Source of the DNA: Flavobacteriales bacterium
GTDB taxonomy: Bacteria > Bacteroidota > Bacteroidia > NS11-12g > UBA9320
NCBI GenBank assembly: GCA_020635355.1
Contig: JACJZW010000009.1
Coordinates: forward strand, 1 to 64,000
DNA length: 64,000 nt
Direction: 5' to 3'
Shown here: in pieces, positions 1 to 10,060 of the stretch
How the letters are laid out: each line of letters begins with the position of its first letter
How positions within the stretch are numbered: the stretch's first letter is position 1
Translations under genes and position numbers: made by a program
Notes under the pieces: generated by a model
What the model was told of the DNA's origin: nothing
The model's input: the letters and a program-made list of their open reading frames with translations, nothing else
Databases searched by the model: none

Positions 1-590
1 GCAATCGGGGTTTGGAATTGGGACATCGAACGGTAGGCATCATCGGATATGGGAATACCGGATCTGCCGTTGCCGGTAAGTTATCTGGATTTGGATGTCG
101 GGTGTTAGCCTACGATAAGTACAAGTCTGGGTTTGGTTCTGAATCGGTGGAAGAAGTTACCCTAACTGAGTTGCTTTCAGAGGCCGATATCATCACCTTC
201 CATGTTCCGTTAACCGATGAGACCAATCAATGGATTAACCAAGCCTTTATCCATTCCGTTTCACATCCCTTTGTTCTGCTAAACCTATCTCGAGGAGGAA
301 TTATGAACACACGGGACGTGTTAGTTGGACTGGAATCAGGCAAAGTAGTTGGTTTAGCCACTGACGTCCTGGAAAATGAGAACCCTTCCAACTGGACACC
401 GGAAGAACGTGATCTGGTTATCCGGCTCACACACAATCCGAGTGTTTTGGTAACCCCACATGTGGGGGGATGGACCCGGGAATCGTATCAAAAAATCTCC
501 CGCGTTTTGCTGTGGAAGATTTGTGATCACCTCGGCTTGAAACCCGCACAGAATGACCATTTTAAACCGGAAAGGCTTTATGTGGGATAA
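1..590 (+). CDS. D-isomer-specific 2-hydroxyacid dehydrogenase, SerA-like (5' end cut by window)
   Basis: This is the C-terminal part of an NAD-dependent 2-hydroxyacid dehydrogenase of the D-3-phosphoglycerate dehydrogenase type. The reading frame is open from base 3, so the gene starts upstream, and the TTG at 12 is not a real start. Visible parts are the Rossmann fingerprint GYGNTG, the substrate/NAD arginine in LSRGG, the glutamate in the DVLENEN segment and the catalytic histidine in TPHVGGW, so the catalytic Arg-Glu-His set is complete. About 195 residues are present and roughly 110-120 N-terminal residues are missing. There is no C-terminal ACT domain, which fits the short Bacteroidota forms. 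The substrate cannot be fixed from this fragment; serine biosynthesis is possible but not shown. Confidence 0.85.
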   Translation, partial: NRGLELGHRTVGIIGYGNTGSAVAGKLSGFGCRVLAYDKYKSGFGSESVEEVTLTELLSEADIITFHVPLTDETNQWINQAFIHSVSHPFVLLNLSRGGIMNTRDVLVGLESGKVVGLATDVLENENPSNWTPEERDLVIRLTHNPSVLVTPHVGGWTRESYQKISRVLLWKICDHLGLKPAQNDHFKPERLYVG

Positions 591-673
591 TTTTGTTTTT
601 TTGCAGTTTAATAGAAAGTTAACTAGCTTTCGCCGAATTATTCTGAGTAGTAATAACGTATAAAAGAAGACCA

Positions 674-3600
674 ATGTTGAAGAAGCTATACCTTGTTGTA
701 TTAGGCGTCTGGATTTGTGCGATGAGCGGTTTTTCCCAATCGAATTTTGGGGAGATCCGTGGTAAGATTGTCGACGGAAAGACAAAATCGCCTCTGGATT
801 ATGTGGACATCATCGTCCGTAAAGATGGAATCGGCAAGGGAGGCGGATTCAGCGATGAATCCGGTAATTACAATATCAAAGCACTTGAACCGGGAGAATA
901 CTCGGTAACGGCATCCTACCTGGGATATCAAAGCCGCGAGTTCACCGGAGTAATTGTAACCGGTAACAACATCACCTATCTGAACATTGAACTTGCTCCT
1001 CAGGGAGCCGATGGTGGTGAGGTTCTGAAAACAGCAACCGTATCCCGATACCGAACCAACCTGGTTGAGAAGGATAAGAACCAGAAATCCTTTACAGACA
1101 AGGATCTGGTAAAACTTCCAACACGAAGCATTGGCGCTCTGGCATCTACATCATCTGCAGCCAACACAGATCGAAATGGAAACGTTTCCTTTCTGGGGCA
1201 GCGTACCGATGCCACCCGGGTATTTATCGATGGGGTAGCCGTAATTGGTTCATCCAGTTTGCCACAACAGGCACAGAGCCAGGTAGACATCATCCAATCC
1301 GGTATTCCAGCTCAGTTCGGTGACTTCACCGGTGGTGCGATCAGCATTACAACCAAGGGACCTTCCCGGTTTGTACGCAAATCACTCGAGGTGATTAGCT
1401 CAAGCCCATTCGATCCCTATCATTACAATTATGCTCAGGGTTTCATCTCTGGTCCGCTTTGGGTAAAAAATAAAGGAGGAGGGAAAGACGAATACGTTGC
1501 CCTGGGCTTCCAGCTTTCAGGAGACTTCACTTTTGCCAAAGACCCATCACCACAATACGGTGGCGTATATGTGGTAAAGGATGACATTCTGGAAGGTATT
1601 GAGCAGAATCCATTGGCACCAAACCCACAAGGAAGTGGATTTGTGACCAGTAGTTCCTTCCTTACGGAAGATGATCTGGTTCTTGAAAAAGCACGTCGTA
1701 ACGTAGATTACATCAGCGCATCGCTTCAAACCAAATTGGAATATCAGCCCAATAAAAATTCAACCATTACCCTGTTTGGCTCAGGTAACTACTCGAACGG
1801 TAATTCATACAGCCGCGCTCAGTACCTGATGAACTACAAGCAAAATGCGGTTTCCACCAACCAGACGTATCGTACCTATTTGAAATTCACCCAACGTTTG
1901 CGTCAAATGGACGAAAACGATAAGGAGTCTGAAACTAAGTCATTGATTTCTGACGCCTTCTACACGGTGCGGGTGGATTATCAAACCTCATTAAGCGAAT
2001 CACAGCACTCCGTTCACGGGCGAAATATCTTTGATTACGGGTATGTGGGTAAATTCAATCACTACCGTACCCCTTACTACACATACAACAATAAAGAGAC
2101 CCTTCACATTGATCAAAACGGGGATTCGGTTGTGCGACGTGGCTATTGGGAACTCGCCGGTTTCACCGATACACTCGTAACCTTCCAAGCCAGTGATCTG
2201 AACTGGGAACGCGCTAATTACACCTCCAACTTCTTCAATAATGCCAATGCATTGGATCAGCGAATCTTCAGTGATAACCAGATCTTTGAAGGGTTGGGCG
2301 TGTTGAACGGATGGTCTATTCCCAACACCTACTCCTTGTTCCTCAACCCAGGAACCAATACATCAAACTACGGCAAGTCCCAGTATGAGCGATTTAGCGC
2401 TTATGCCATGGGAGAAGCCAGCTTGAACCTGAAGAACAAACACGATCTTCAGTTTGGTGTGACCTATGAGCAAAACCTTGCCAGCGGATACTCACTTAAC
2501 GCGAACTCCTTGTGGACGTTGATGCCGCAGTTGGCGAACAGTCACCTCGCGAACCTGGACAAATTCCAGAATGGTGACTACACCATTGGTGGATACCACA
2601 GCTATGATGAGAATGGCCGATTCCTTGACACCGTGAAATACGATGTACGAGTGGATTACGATGCTCAAAAAACTTTTGACAAAAACCTTCGCGCTAAATT
2701 GATTGCGGATGGCGCTACAGATGTTTATGGAAATCCGGTAACGGAATCATCTTACATCGATATCAACTCACTTGATCCAAGTGTATTCTCCATCGATATG
2801 TTCAGTGCTGATGACCTTTGGAACAATGGTAACAGCTACGTTTCTTACTACGGTTATGATCACAAAGGAAACCGTGACCGGGTGCGACCTAGTTTAGCTG
2901 AGTTCCTTTACGACACAGAAAACCGAAAGGTTGGTTCCTTTGCTCCTATCTACAGCGCCGCTTGGTTACAAGACAAATTTGCCTTTAAAGATCTGATCTT
3001 CCGTTTAGGTGTTCGGGTTGAACGATACGACGCAAACCAGTTTGTATTGAAAGATCCGTATTCCTTGTATCCAATTAAAACCGCTGGAGAAGTTACCACC
3101 TTGCAAGGTCGGGACATCACCCATCCGGGATCCGTTGGTGATGATTATGCTGTCTACGTAAACAGCAGCGAATCACCATCTGAAATCCTTGGATACCGAA
3201 AAGATAATACCTGGTACGATGCCAATGGAAATCAGGTTTCTACACCAGACTTGATTGCTAATGAAACTGGCGGACAAATCCAGCCGTATCTGGTGGATGG
3301 TCAAAATCAGGAAATCGTGCGGGAGTCATTTAAAGACTACGATCCACAGGTGAATGTATTGCCACGTGTATGGTTCTCCTTCCCAATTAACACAGAGGCC
3401 CAATTCTTTGCCAACTACGACGTATTGGCACAACGTCCTCAGGATGGAGTAACCTTTGCGCCTATTAACCAATACTACTTCCTGGAGGCTTCTCAGTCAC
3501 GAACCATCGCAAACTCCAACATGAAGCCTCGTATCCGAACCAACTATGAGCTCGGGTTCAAGCAAAAACTATCCGACAACTCAGCCATCAGCTTGATTGC

Positions 3601-4429
3601 CTCATATGCCGAGACACGAAATGACTTCGGTTTAATTCGTCTCTATCACGCATATCCAGTTACGTATAACACGTATTCCAACATCGACTTCTCAACCACC
3701 AAATCATTCCGAGCAGAGTACGAACTCCGTGGCGAAGGACGTATCTCGCTCTCAGCTAACTACGCGTTGCTGTTTGCTGATGGTACGGGAAGTAATATCA
3801 ATTCTCAGTCTGCTTTGATCGCAGCCAACCAACCTAACCTGCGTTCACTCTATCCTTTGGATGTTGATGTGCGCCACAAAATTGTGGGCATCATCGACTA
3901 CCGATTTGAAAGTGATCGCGATTACACCGGACCAATCTGGTTTGGTAAAAAGGTATTTGCAAACTCTGGGGTGAACTTTATTACTACCGCGAAGTCTGGT
4001 GCACCATACTCTCGTTCCGGAATTGCAATTTCAACTGCACAAAGTGATCTCGGACGTGTTCAACGTTCCTTCCTGGACGGTAACCCATTTGGTAGCCGAT
4101 TGCCATGGCAGTTTAACATCGACATGAACGCATCCAAATCCTTTATCATCAAGAAAACCGATCCTAAAAAGTATCGTGTAGACCACTACGAGGTGACCGT
4201 ATTCTTCTGGGTTCAAAACTTGTTGAACAACCGCATTGTAGAAGGTGTGTACGGTTACACTGGTTTGCCTGATGATGATGGATACCTCAACTCACCGCAA
4301 GGACAACAGTACTTGTCCGAGCAAATCAGCCAGCAATCGTTCCGTGATCTGTACAGCATCAAGATGAACAATCCTGGAAACTTTGCGACACCGCGTCGAG
4401 CCCGAATCGGTGTTCGTATGTCATTCTAA
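674..4429 (+). CDS. TonB-dependent receptor with N-terminal carboxypeptidase-regulatory-like domain
   Basis: This 1251-residue outer membrane receptor has a signal peptide (about 1-21, ending SGFSQ), a carboxypeptidase regulatory-like beta-sandwich (about 25-108), a plug domain (about 115-235, with the segment VFIDGVAVIGSSS and a GGAISITTKG end) and a long beta-barrel ending in phenylalanine (RIGVRMSF). Receptors of this build import ligands too big for porins using TonB energy, or serve as barrels of surface complexes. The ATG at 674 begins directly with the signal peptide. It is followed after 27 bases by a large exported protein and then by a PorV/PorQ-like protein, all co-directional, so the three probably form one operon. 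The ligand is unknown; no SusD-like partner is present, which argues against a classic glycan-uptake pair. Confidence 0.88.
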   Translation: MLKKLYLVVLGVWICAMSGFSQSNFGEIRGKIVDGKTKSPLDYVDIIVRKDGIGKGGGFSDESGNYNIKALEPGEYSVTASYLGYQSREFTGVIVTGNNITYLNIELAPQGADGGEVLKTATVSRYRTNLVEKDKNQKSFTDKDLVKLPTRSIGALASTSSAANTDRNGNVSFLGQRTDATRVFIDGVAVIGSSSLPQQAQSQVDIIQSGIPAQFGDFTGGAISITTKGPSRFVRKSLEVISSSPFDPYHYNYAQGFISGPLWVKNKGGGKDEYVALGFQLSGDFTFAKDPSPQYGGVYVVKDDILEGIEQNPLAPNPQGSGFVTSSSFLTEDDLVLEKARRNVDYISASLQTKLEYQPNKNSTITLFGSGNYSNGNSYSRAQYLMNYKQNAVSTNQTYRTYLKFTQRLRQMDENDKESETKSLISDAFYTVRVDYQTSLSESQHSVHGRNIFDYGYVGKFNHYRTPYYTYNNKETLHIDQNGDSVVRRGYWELAGFTDTLVTFQASDLNWERANYTSNFFNNANALDQRIFSDNQIFEGLGVLNGWSIPNTYSLFLNPGTNTSNYGKSQYERFSAYAMGEASLNLKNKHDLQFGVTYEQNLASGYSLNANSLWTLMPQLANSHLANLDKFQNGDYTIGGYHSYDENGRFLDTVKYDVRVDYDAQKTFDKNLRAKLIADGATDVYGNPVTESSYIDINSLDPSVFSIDMFSADDLWNNGNSYVSYYGYDHKGNRDRVRPSLAEFLYDTENRKVGSFAPIYSAAWLQDKFAFKDLIFRLGVRVERYDANQFVLKDPYSLYPIKTAGEVTTLQGRDITHPGSVGDDYAVYVNSSESPSEILGYRKDNTWYDANGNQVSTPDLIANETGGQIQPYLVDGQNQEIVRESFKDYDPQVNVLPRVWFSFPINTEAQFFANYDVLAQRPQDGVTFAPINQYYFLEASQSRTIANSNMKPRIRTNYELGFKQKLSDNSAISLIASYAETRNDFGLIRLYHAYPVTYNTYSNIDFSTTKSFRAEYELRGEGRISLSANYALLFADGTGSNINSQSALIAANQPNLRSLYPLDVDVRHKIVGIIDYRFESDRDYTGPIWFGKKVFANSGVNFITTAKSGAPYSRSGIAISTAQSDLGRVQRSFLDGNPFGSRLPWQFNIDMNASKSFIIKKTDPKKYRVDHYEVTVFFWVQNLLNNRIVEGVYGYTGLPDDDGYLNSPQGQQYLSEQISQQSFRDLYSIKMNNPGNFATPRRARIGVRMSF

Positions 4430-4456
4430 TCACTTGAAAAATTGAGAAAGAGCAAA

Positions 4457-7400
4457 ATGAAAAAAATCGGAATATTATCGCTTCTTCTGGCCGCCGGGTT
4501 AACCATCTCGGCCAAGGAGAACATCCCTGTTGAAGGGGCCAAGGATCAGCAAAAAACCGGTCAAACCAATCCGGCCAAGAATAAGCTGATGAAATATGCT
4601 TCAGACTGTGAGCCGGCATCTGCTCAGGCTGACCTGGATATCAACAACGTTCGGACCCGAATTCTGAATGGTGGCGATATGTGGTGGGATTTGAGTAACG
4701 CCCGTTACGAGATTCCCAAATTGCAGGATTTGAACGCAGTTCGTAAGAATTCACTGTTCGCCGGCGCCATCTGGATCGGTGGTGAAGACGAAGGAGTTCT
4801 GAAACTAGCGGCAATGACGTACCGTCAGAGTGGATCTGACTTCTGGCCTGGTCCGCTTGACAAGGTAACATCCACAACCAATTCAGCGCGATGTGATAAC
4901 TACGATGAGATATTCGAGGTTAATCGTGAAGACATCGAAAAACACCGAGAGGCGTTTGATAACGGAACATTGGTGGCCATTAACTCCAGCATTCAAAACT
5001 GGCCAGGAAATGGAAAGCAGCTGAATGATCCGGAACAATTGGCTCCATTTTTTGATGAAGATGGTAATGGATTGTACGAACCGGAAAATGGGGATTATCC
5101 CGTTTTACAAACTGAATGTCGCGGTATACCGATTGCCGCCGAGAAAAACGGTCCGTCCGAGCAACCCGATCAGATGTTGTGGTTCGTTTACAACGACCGC
5201 GGAAACATTCACTCTGAAACACAAGGTCAGTCCATTGGTGTTGAACTTCAAACCACCGCGTTTGCGTACGCTACCAATGACGAGATCAATAACATGACCT
5301 TCTATACCACCCGGATTATCAACCGAGGGAATACACAACTATCCAACACCTATTTCGGCCAGTGGGTAGACCCTGACTTGGGGAACTACTCCGATGACTT
5401 TGTTGGATGTGATGTTGGTCTGAGTCTTGGTTTCTGTTACAATGGAGACGACAACGATGAGGGTATCCTAGGTTATGGCTTGAACCCGCCATCTATTGGT
5501 GTTGACTTCTTTGAGGGACCAAAAGCCGATACAACCATCAATGGCGTTGATACCGCCATTGAATTAGGAATGAGCAAATTCGTGTACTACGATAACGACT
5601 TCACGAACTTTGGTAACCCGCAATCTCCCATTCACTATTACAACTACCTACGAGGCTTGTGGAAGAATGGTGACTGTTTGACGTTTGACCAAGGAAATGG
5701 CCGTACGGGAAGCGAGTGTACCGATTACATCTTCCCTGGTGATACCGACCCGGATCACTCTGGTGTTGACTGGAATGAGAAATCTGCCGGTAACTCACCT
5801 GCCGACCGACGTTTCCTTCAAACTTCCGGACCATTTACCTTGAAGCCAGGAGCGGTGAATAAAATCACTGTTGGGGTTGTTTGGGCAAAAACCAGTTCTG
5901 GTGGAGCAACCGGATCTCTAACACTATTGAAATCCAGCAGCCGAAAAGCTCAGGAATTGTTCGACAACTGTTTTGACATCCTGGACGGTCCTGATGCGCC
6001 AACCGTTGAAGTTCGTGAATTGAGCAATGAAGCCATCTTCATGTTCGCCGACACCAAAACCATTGAGTCTTACCAGGAAGTTACGGTGAGCGATGGACAA
6101 CCAATTATCTATCATTTCCAGGGATACCGGGTTTACCAGTTGAAAAATTCAACCGTTGGTACCGGCGATTTGGAAGACATTGATAAGGCACGTGAAATTT
6201 TCATCTGTGACCTGGAAGACAGTATTACACGTTTGGTGAATACGCCATTTGACGAAGCATTGGGACAACCTCTGCCTAAATTGATGGTAGAAGGACCTAA
6301 TCAAGGTTTGGTTCACTCCTTGTCGGTAACCGAAGATGCCTTCGCAACGGGAAGTAACAAACAACTCGTTAACAACAAGACCTATTACTTCATGGTTATT
6401 TCTTACGCTGCCCTGCCTGGTCACCCTAATCAGGAATACCTTGCCGGTCGTAAGATTCAGCAGTTCAGTGTGACACCTAATTCACCTGAACCACGTGAAG
6501 GCGGCTTGAAACTGAAGAGTAATTACGGCGACGGACCGGAATTGGTTCGTATGGAAGGTCGTGGTAATGGTGGATTGGCACTTGAATTAACAGATGCCAG
6601 CATCGACGAAATTCTTGCCAACGGATTTGCTAAAAATCCAACCTACAAAATTGGAAAAGGACCTGTTGACATCAAGATTATCGATCCATTGCGAGTTCCG
6701 CAAGGTGAATTCGAGTTGGTGCTGTTGGAGAACCCACCATCAACAAGTATCCTTGACCGCCTGGATGGTTTGAAAGGTGAAAACACCAACTGGATTCTCA
6801 TCAACCACAAGCCAAACGGCACAAATGATACCATCTACTCTGAGAGTGCCATCAACACCAAGTACGAGCAGTTGATCATCGAGAAAACAACCGGTGATGC
6901 ACTGAAAGATTGGGGTATGGCCGTAACCGTTCATCAGGTGAGTCACCCGGGTAATCCGGATGACGCCAGCAACGGGTTGATCAGCTGGGAAGTTCAATGG
7001 GAAGATAACAGCAAGCAGTGGTTGTCTGCCATTCCGGATATTGATAACGGTGGCGTCTACAACTGGATCCGTTCCGGTAGAACCGGCTCAAACGAAGCCA
7101 CCAAAGATTACTCTCAGCACGACTATTTCCGAAGTGGAGATGCCGTTGACCTGTTCGAAGTATATGAGAAGATTTGGGATGGTAGAATCGGACCCTACCG
7201 ACTCGCTTCCCGAAACATCTACCAGGGAGAAGCCACCACCATTGGAACGCCTTACACCGGAGTTCAAGGTGTGGCCTTTAACGGTACACACCCTGAAGCG
7301 GATTGGCATAAAATTGACAACCTCTCCAGTATTGACCTGGTGATTACCCGAGACAAGAGCAAGTGGTCCAAGTGCCTCGTTCTTGAGATGGGAGAAAGCA

Positions 7401-8350
7401 AAGAACTAAATCAAGGAGGTGCCGAGAAATTCGAAATCCGTAAACACAACTCTGTGAATAAGGATGGTTCTGAGAATGCCGGTGAGCAAGGTCGAACCTG
7501 GTTCCCGGGATATGCCATAAATGTAGAAACCGGTGAGCGACTGAACATCGTTCTGGGTGAAGATTCATACCAGGGATTGAACAACGGACGCGACTTGAAA
7601 TGGAACCCAACCGATCGCGGAGGTTTATACAGTAGTGGTTATATGGGCTTTGGTGGTCGTCACTACATCTATATCATGGATACGGACACCAACTTCAAGG
7701 CTGCGTTGTACCCAAAGGGCCCTCGATATGACGAAGGCAACAACTACATCAGCACCTTGACCAGTTCAACCAATTACTACCGTGATTTGAACAACAAGGT
7801 GTTATTCCACGCGATGTGGGCTATTCCAACCTATTTGGCTAATGGATACTCTATGGAAGAAGACGAGCAGGGTATGCCGCTTCCTCCAACTGAAGTTACC
7901 TTTAAAATTCGCGTTAAGAAACCTTATCAGTACTTTGTAACTGATGCCGGTTCCAAGAATTCACATAACCCACGCTATACCTTTAACACCAATTCTGTTT
8001 ATACCGAGCGTAGTGCAGAATTTGGCAAGCAGGCATTGAAAAATGTCCGCGTGGTACCTAATCCATATTTCGCCTATTCCGAGTATGAAAATAACCCGGT
8101 TGAAAACAAGGTTAAATTCACCAACCTACCACAAACCTGTAAGATTTCGATCTACACGGTAGACGGTAGCCTTGTTCGAAAAATTGTGAAGGACGATCAA
8201 TCTACAGAATTGGTTTGGGATCTGAAAAACGATGCCCGTGTACCCATTGCCAGTGGAACGTATATCATTCACGTTGATGCCGGAGAACTCGGTGAAACCA
8301 TCGTGAAATGGATGGGTATCATCCGCGAACTTGACCTCGACTCATTCTAA
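4457..8350 (+). CDS. Large exported protein with FlgD/T9SS-like C-terminal domain, function unknown
   Basis: This is a 1297-residue protein. I chose the ATG at 4457 because it starts a clear signal peptide (MKKIGILSLLLAAGL, cleavage near ISA); the frame also has a TTG five codons upstream. The mature part begins with a region carrying NGGDMWWDLSNARYEIP and is rich in aromatic and Asp/Asn residues. The last ~90 residues (VVPNPY, then an immunoglobulin-like stretch with SIYTVDGSLVRKI and ASGTYIIHV) resemble the FlgD-like/T9SS type A sorting fold, but the chain runs about ten residues beyond the usual end (IIRELDLDSF). I recognise it as a large Bacteroidota exported-protein type but know no function. 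Its position between a TonB-type receptor and a PorV-like protein suggests a cell-surface protein moved by T9SS. Confidence 0.75.
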   Translation: MKKIGILSLLLAAGLTISAKENIPVEGAKDQQKTGQTNPAKNKLMKYASDCEPASAQADLDINNVRTRILNGGDMWWDLSNARYEIPKLQDLNAVRKNSLFAGAIWIGGEDEGVLKLAAMTYRQSGSDFWPGPLDKVTSTTNSARCDNYDEIFEVNREDIEKHREAFDNGTLVAINSSIQNWPGNGKQLNDPEQLAPFFDEDGNGLYEPENGDYPVLQTECRGIPIAAEKNGPSEQPDQMLWFVYNDRGNIHSETQGQSIGVELQTTAFAYATNDEINNMTFYTTRIINRGNTQLSNTYFGQWVDPDLGNYSDDFVGCDVGLSLGFCYNGDDNDEGILGYGLNPPSIGVDFFEGPKADTTINGVDTAIELGMSKFVYYDNDFTNFGNPQSPIHYYNYLRGLWKNGDCLTFDQGNGRTGSECTDYIFPGDTDPDHSGVDWNEKSAGNSPADRRFLQTSGPFTLKPGAVNKITVGVVWAKTSSGGATGSLTLLKSSSRKAQELFDNCFDILDGPDAPTVEVRELSNEAIFMFADTKTIESYQEVTVSDGQPIIYHFQGYRVYQLKNSTVGTGDLEDIDKAREIFICDLEDSITRLVNTPFDEALGQPLPKLMVEGPNQGLVHSLSVTEDAFATGSNKQLVNNKTYYFMVISYAALPGHPNQEYLAGRKIQQFSVTPNSPEPREGGLKLKSNYGDGPELVRMEGRGNGGLALELTDASIDEILANGFAKNPTYKIGKGPVDIKIIDPLRVPQGEFELVLLENPPSTSILDRLDGLKGENTNWILINHKPNGTNDTIYSESAINTKYEQLIIEKTTGDALKDWGMAVTVHQVSHPGNPDDASNGLISWEVQWEDNSKQWLSAIPDIDNGGVYNWIRSGRTGSNEATKDYSQHDYFRSGDAVDLFEVYEKIWDGRIGPYRLASRNIYQGEATTIGTPYTGVQGVAFNGTHPEADWHKIDNLSSIDLVITRDKSKWSKCLVLEMGESKELNQGGAEKFEIRKHNSVNKDGSENAGEQGRTWFPGYAINVETGERLNIVLGEDSYQGLNNGRDLKWNPTDRGGLYSSGYMGFGGRHYIYIMDTDTNFKAALYPKGPRYDEGNNYISTLTSSTNYYRDLNNKVLFHAMWAIPTYLANGYSMEEDEQGMPLPPTEVTFKIRVKKPYQYFVTDAGSKNSHNPRYTFNTNSVYTERSAEFGKQALKNVRVVPNPYFAYSEYENNPVENKVKFTNLPQTCKISIYTVDGSLVRKIVKDDQSTELVWDLKNDARVPIASGTYIIHVDAGELGETIVKWMGIIRELDLDSF

Positions 8351-8374
8351 CCTGTAACACCGAAACGAAAACAA

Positions 8375-9472
8375 ATGAACGTAGCAAACAACATGCGAAT
8401 CAGTTTAACCGCAGCACTTATATCGGCTGTAGGACTCTTCAGTGCACAGGCTGGGAACCCGGATCGGATTGGTCAAGCCGGTGCTACACAACTTCTGATT
8501 AATCCATTCGCTAAAACCAGCGGAATGGGTTGGGCAGGGGTAAGTAGCGTGCGTGGTTTGGAATCTACCTTCTTGAACGTAGGTGGATTGGCATACTCCA
8601 AAACAACAGAATTGGGATTTTCAAATACCAATTGGTTGGTGGGGTCAGACATTCAAATCAATGCCTTCGGATTCTCCCAATCACTGGGTGGTGAAGGGGT
8701 ACTTGCCATGACAGTAATGACAACCAACCTGGGTGAAATAGACGTAACAACCGTTGAGCAACCGGAAGGAGGATTGGGAACCATCAACCCAAAACTCACC
8801 AACATCGGCATCGCCTATGCTAAACGATTTACACAGTCAATATCCGGTGGAGTCCTGGTGCGTATTCACTCCGAAGCGATCCCCAATGCCAAAACGCAGG
8901 GAATTGCTTTGGACGCCGGTATTCAGTATACCGAAACCAGTGACAAATCAGATAAATTGAAGAAAGACGATATCAAGTTTGGAATCAGCTTGAAAAATGT
9001 TGGACCAGATGCCTCATACAGCGGTGATGGTGTAACCTTTAAAGCTCAAAACCCGAACAACGATGTTCAACAATCCTATCTCTGGCGTACGGCCAGCTTT
9101 GGATTGCCAACGTTGATCAATATTGGGGCTTCCTACGATTTCCGTATGGATAAGACCACTGAAACGTACTATCACCGATTAACTACCGCGTTGAACTTCA
9201 CTTCAAATGCCTACACCCGAAACCAGTTCACTGCTGGTCTGGAGTATGGCTTCAAAGAGTTGTTCATGTTGCGCGCCGCCTTTGCCTATGAAGATGGCAT
9301 TCTTGACGCCAATAAACGAACCACTGCCTACAACGGATTAACTGGTGGATTCTCATTGGAATTACCAATGAGTAAATCATCTGACAATGCGTTCGGCATT
9401 GACTATTCTTACCGTCATAGTAATCCATTTAGCGGAACCCATGCCGTGGGAGTTCGCATACTGATTGACTGA
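8375..9472 (+). CDS. PorV/PorQ family outer membrane protein
   Basis: This 365-residue beta-barrel protein resembles the PorV/PorQ family: a start near DRIGQAGATQLLINP, then GMGWAGVSSVRGLESTFLN, followed by amphipathic beta-strands to a C-terminal GVRILID. PorV is the shuttle/attachment subunit of the type IX secretion system that carries cargo after it crosses the outer membrane. The ATG at 8375 is used here; an ATG at 8393 (MRISLTAALISAVGL) would give a cleaner signal peptide. It follows the exported protein by 24 bases. Placement directly after a T9SS-like cargo suggests a dedicated PorV paralogue for that cargo, which is inference. Confidence 0.78.
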   Translation: MNVANNMRISLTAALISAVGLFSAQAGNPDRIGQAGATQLLINPFAKTSGMGWAGVSSVRGLESTFLNVGGLAYSKTTELGFSNTNWLVGSDIQINAFGFSQSLGGEGVLAMTVMTTNLGEIDVTTVEQPEGGLGTINPKLTNIGIAYAKRFTQSISGGVLVRIHSEAIPNAKTQGIALDAGIQYTETSDKSDKLKKDDIKFGISLKNVGPDASYSGDGVTFKAQNPNNDVQQSYLWRTASFGLPTLINIGASYDFRMDKTTETYYHRLTTALNFTSNAYTRNQFTAGLEYGFKELFMLRAAFAYEDGILDANKRTTAYNGLTGGFSLELPMSKSSDNAFGIDYSYRHSNPFSGTHAVGVRILID

Positions 9473-9496
9473 GGTCAGTACGAATTACTATCTTTG
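9465..9496 (+). promoter_or_regulatory. Promoter of greA
   Basis: TTG at 9465-9467, 21 bases, then a perfect Bacteroidota -7 element TATCTTTG at 9489-9496. It overlaps the end of the PorV-like gene and predicts a leader of about 80 bases for greA. Confidence 0.65.
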
Positions 9497-9502
9497 TAAT
9501 CG

Positions 9503-9549
9503 CATTGCATCATTCCGTGAAGGCGAAAGCCGGATGGATTGATGCAATG
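9503..9549 (+). promoter_or_regulatory. Long hairpin in the greA leader
   Basis: CATTGCATCA (9503-9512) pairs exactly with TGATGCAATG (9540-9549). Inside, TCC (9514-9516) pairs with GGA (9536-9538), and GGC-GAAA-GCC (9522-9531) closes on a GNRA tetraloop. The hairpin lies between the predicted transcription start and the greA ATG, so it would form in the 5' leader. It could be an attenuator, a stability element or a weak terminator; a run TGTTTT follows it. Confidence 0.5.
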
Positions 9550-9583
9550 TTGTTTTAACAGCACACCGAAAAGAGCCCTCATT

Positions 9584-10057
9584 ATGGCCGAAATCAATTA
9601 CCTATCCAAAGAAGGATACGATAACCTCAAGAAAGAAATCGAACACCTTAAAATGGTGGAACGTCCTAAAATCTCTCGTCAGATTGCTGATGCCCGGGAT
9701 AAAGGTGATCTATCTGAAAATGCCGAATACGATGCGGCAAAGGAGGCACAAAGCCTCATGGAACTCAAGATTTCCAAATTGGAAGAAGTACTGGCGAATA
9801 GCCGGATTCTGGATGCCAAAACACTTGATTTAAGTAAAGTTGGTATCCTGAGTAAGGTCAAGTTGATGAATAAAAAGGTGAACAAAGAAGTGGTTTACAC
9901 CTTGGTTGCTGAGAACGAAGCCAACCTTAAAGAAGGTAAGATCTCCATCAAATCACCTATTGGAAAGGGTTTAATGGGTAAGAAGGTAGGCGAATCCGTA
10001 GATGTTCAGGTTCCTGCCGGAATTATCCCATTCGAAATCCTGGATATTTCAATTTAG
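9584..10057 (+). CDS. greA: Transcription elongation factor GreA
   Basis: GreA rescues backtracked RNA polymerase by stimulating cleavage of the nascent transcript. The 157-residue chain has the N-terminal antiparallel coiled coil (about 1-75) with the tip motif DLSENAEYDAAKE, whose acidic residues coordinate the catalytic metal, and a C-terminal FKBP-like domain (about 80-157) with SPIGKGLMGKKVGE. The ATG at 9584 gives the normal family length and start (MAEINYLSKEGYDNL); an upstream in-frame ATG at 9539 would add unconserved residues and sits inside the leader hairpin. The HIT gene follows after three bases, so they are probably co-transcribed. Confidence 0.96.
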   Translation: MAEINYLSKEGYDNLKKEIEHLKMVERPKISRQIADARDKGDLSENAEYDAAKEAQSLMELKISKLEEVLANSRILDAKTLDLSKVGILSKVKLMNKKVNKEVVYTLVAENEANLKEGKISIKSPIGKGLMGKKVGESVDVQVPAGIIPFEILDISI

Positions 10058-10060
10058 ACC

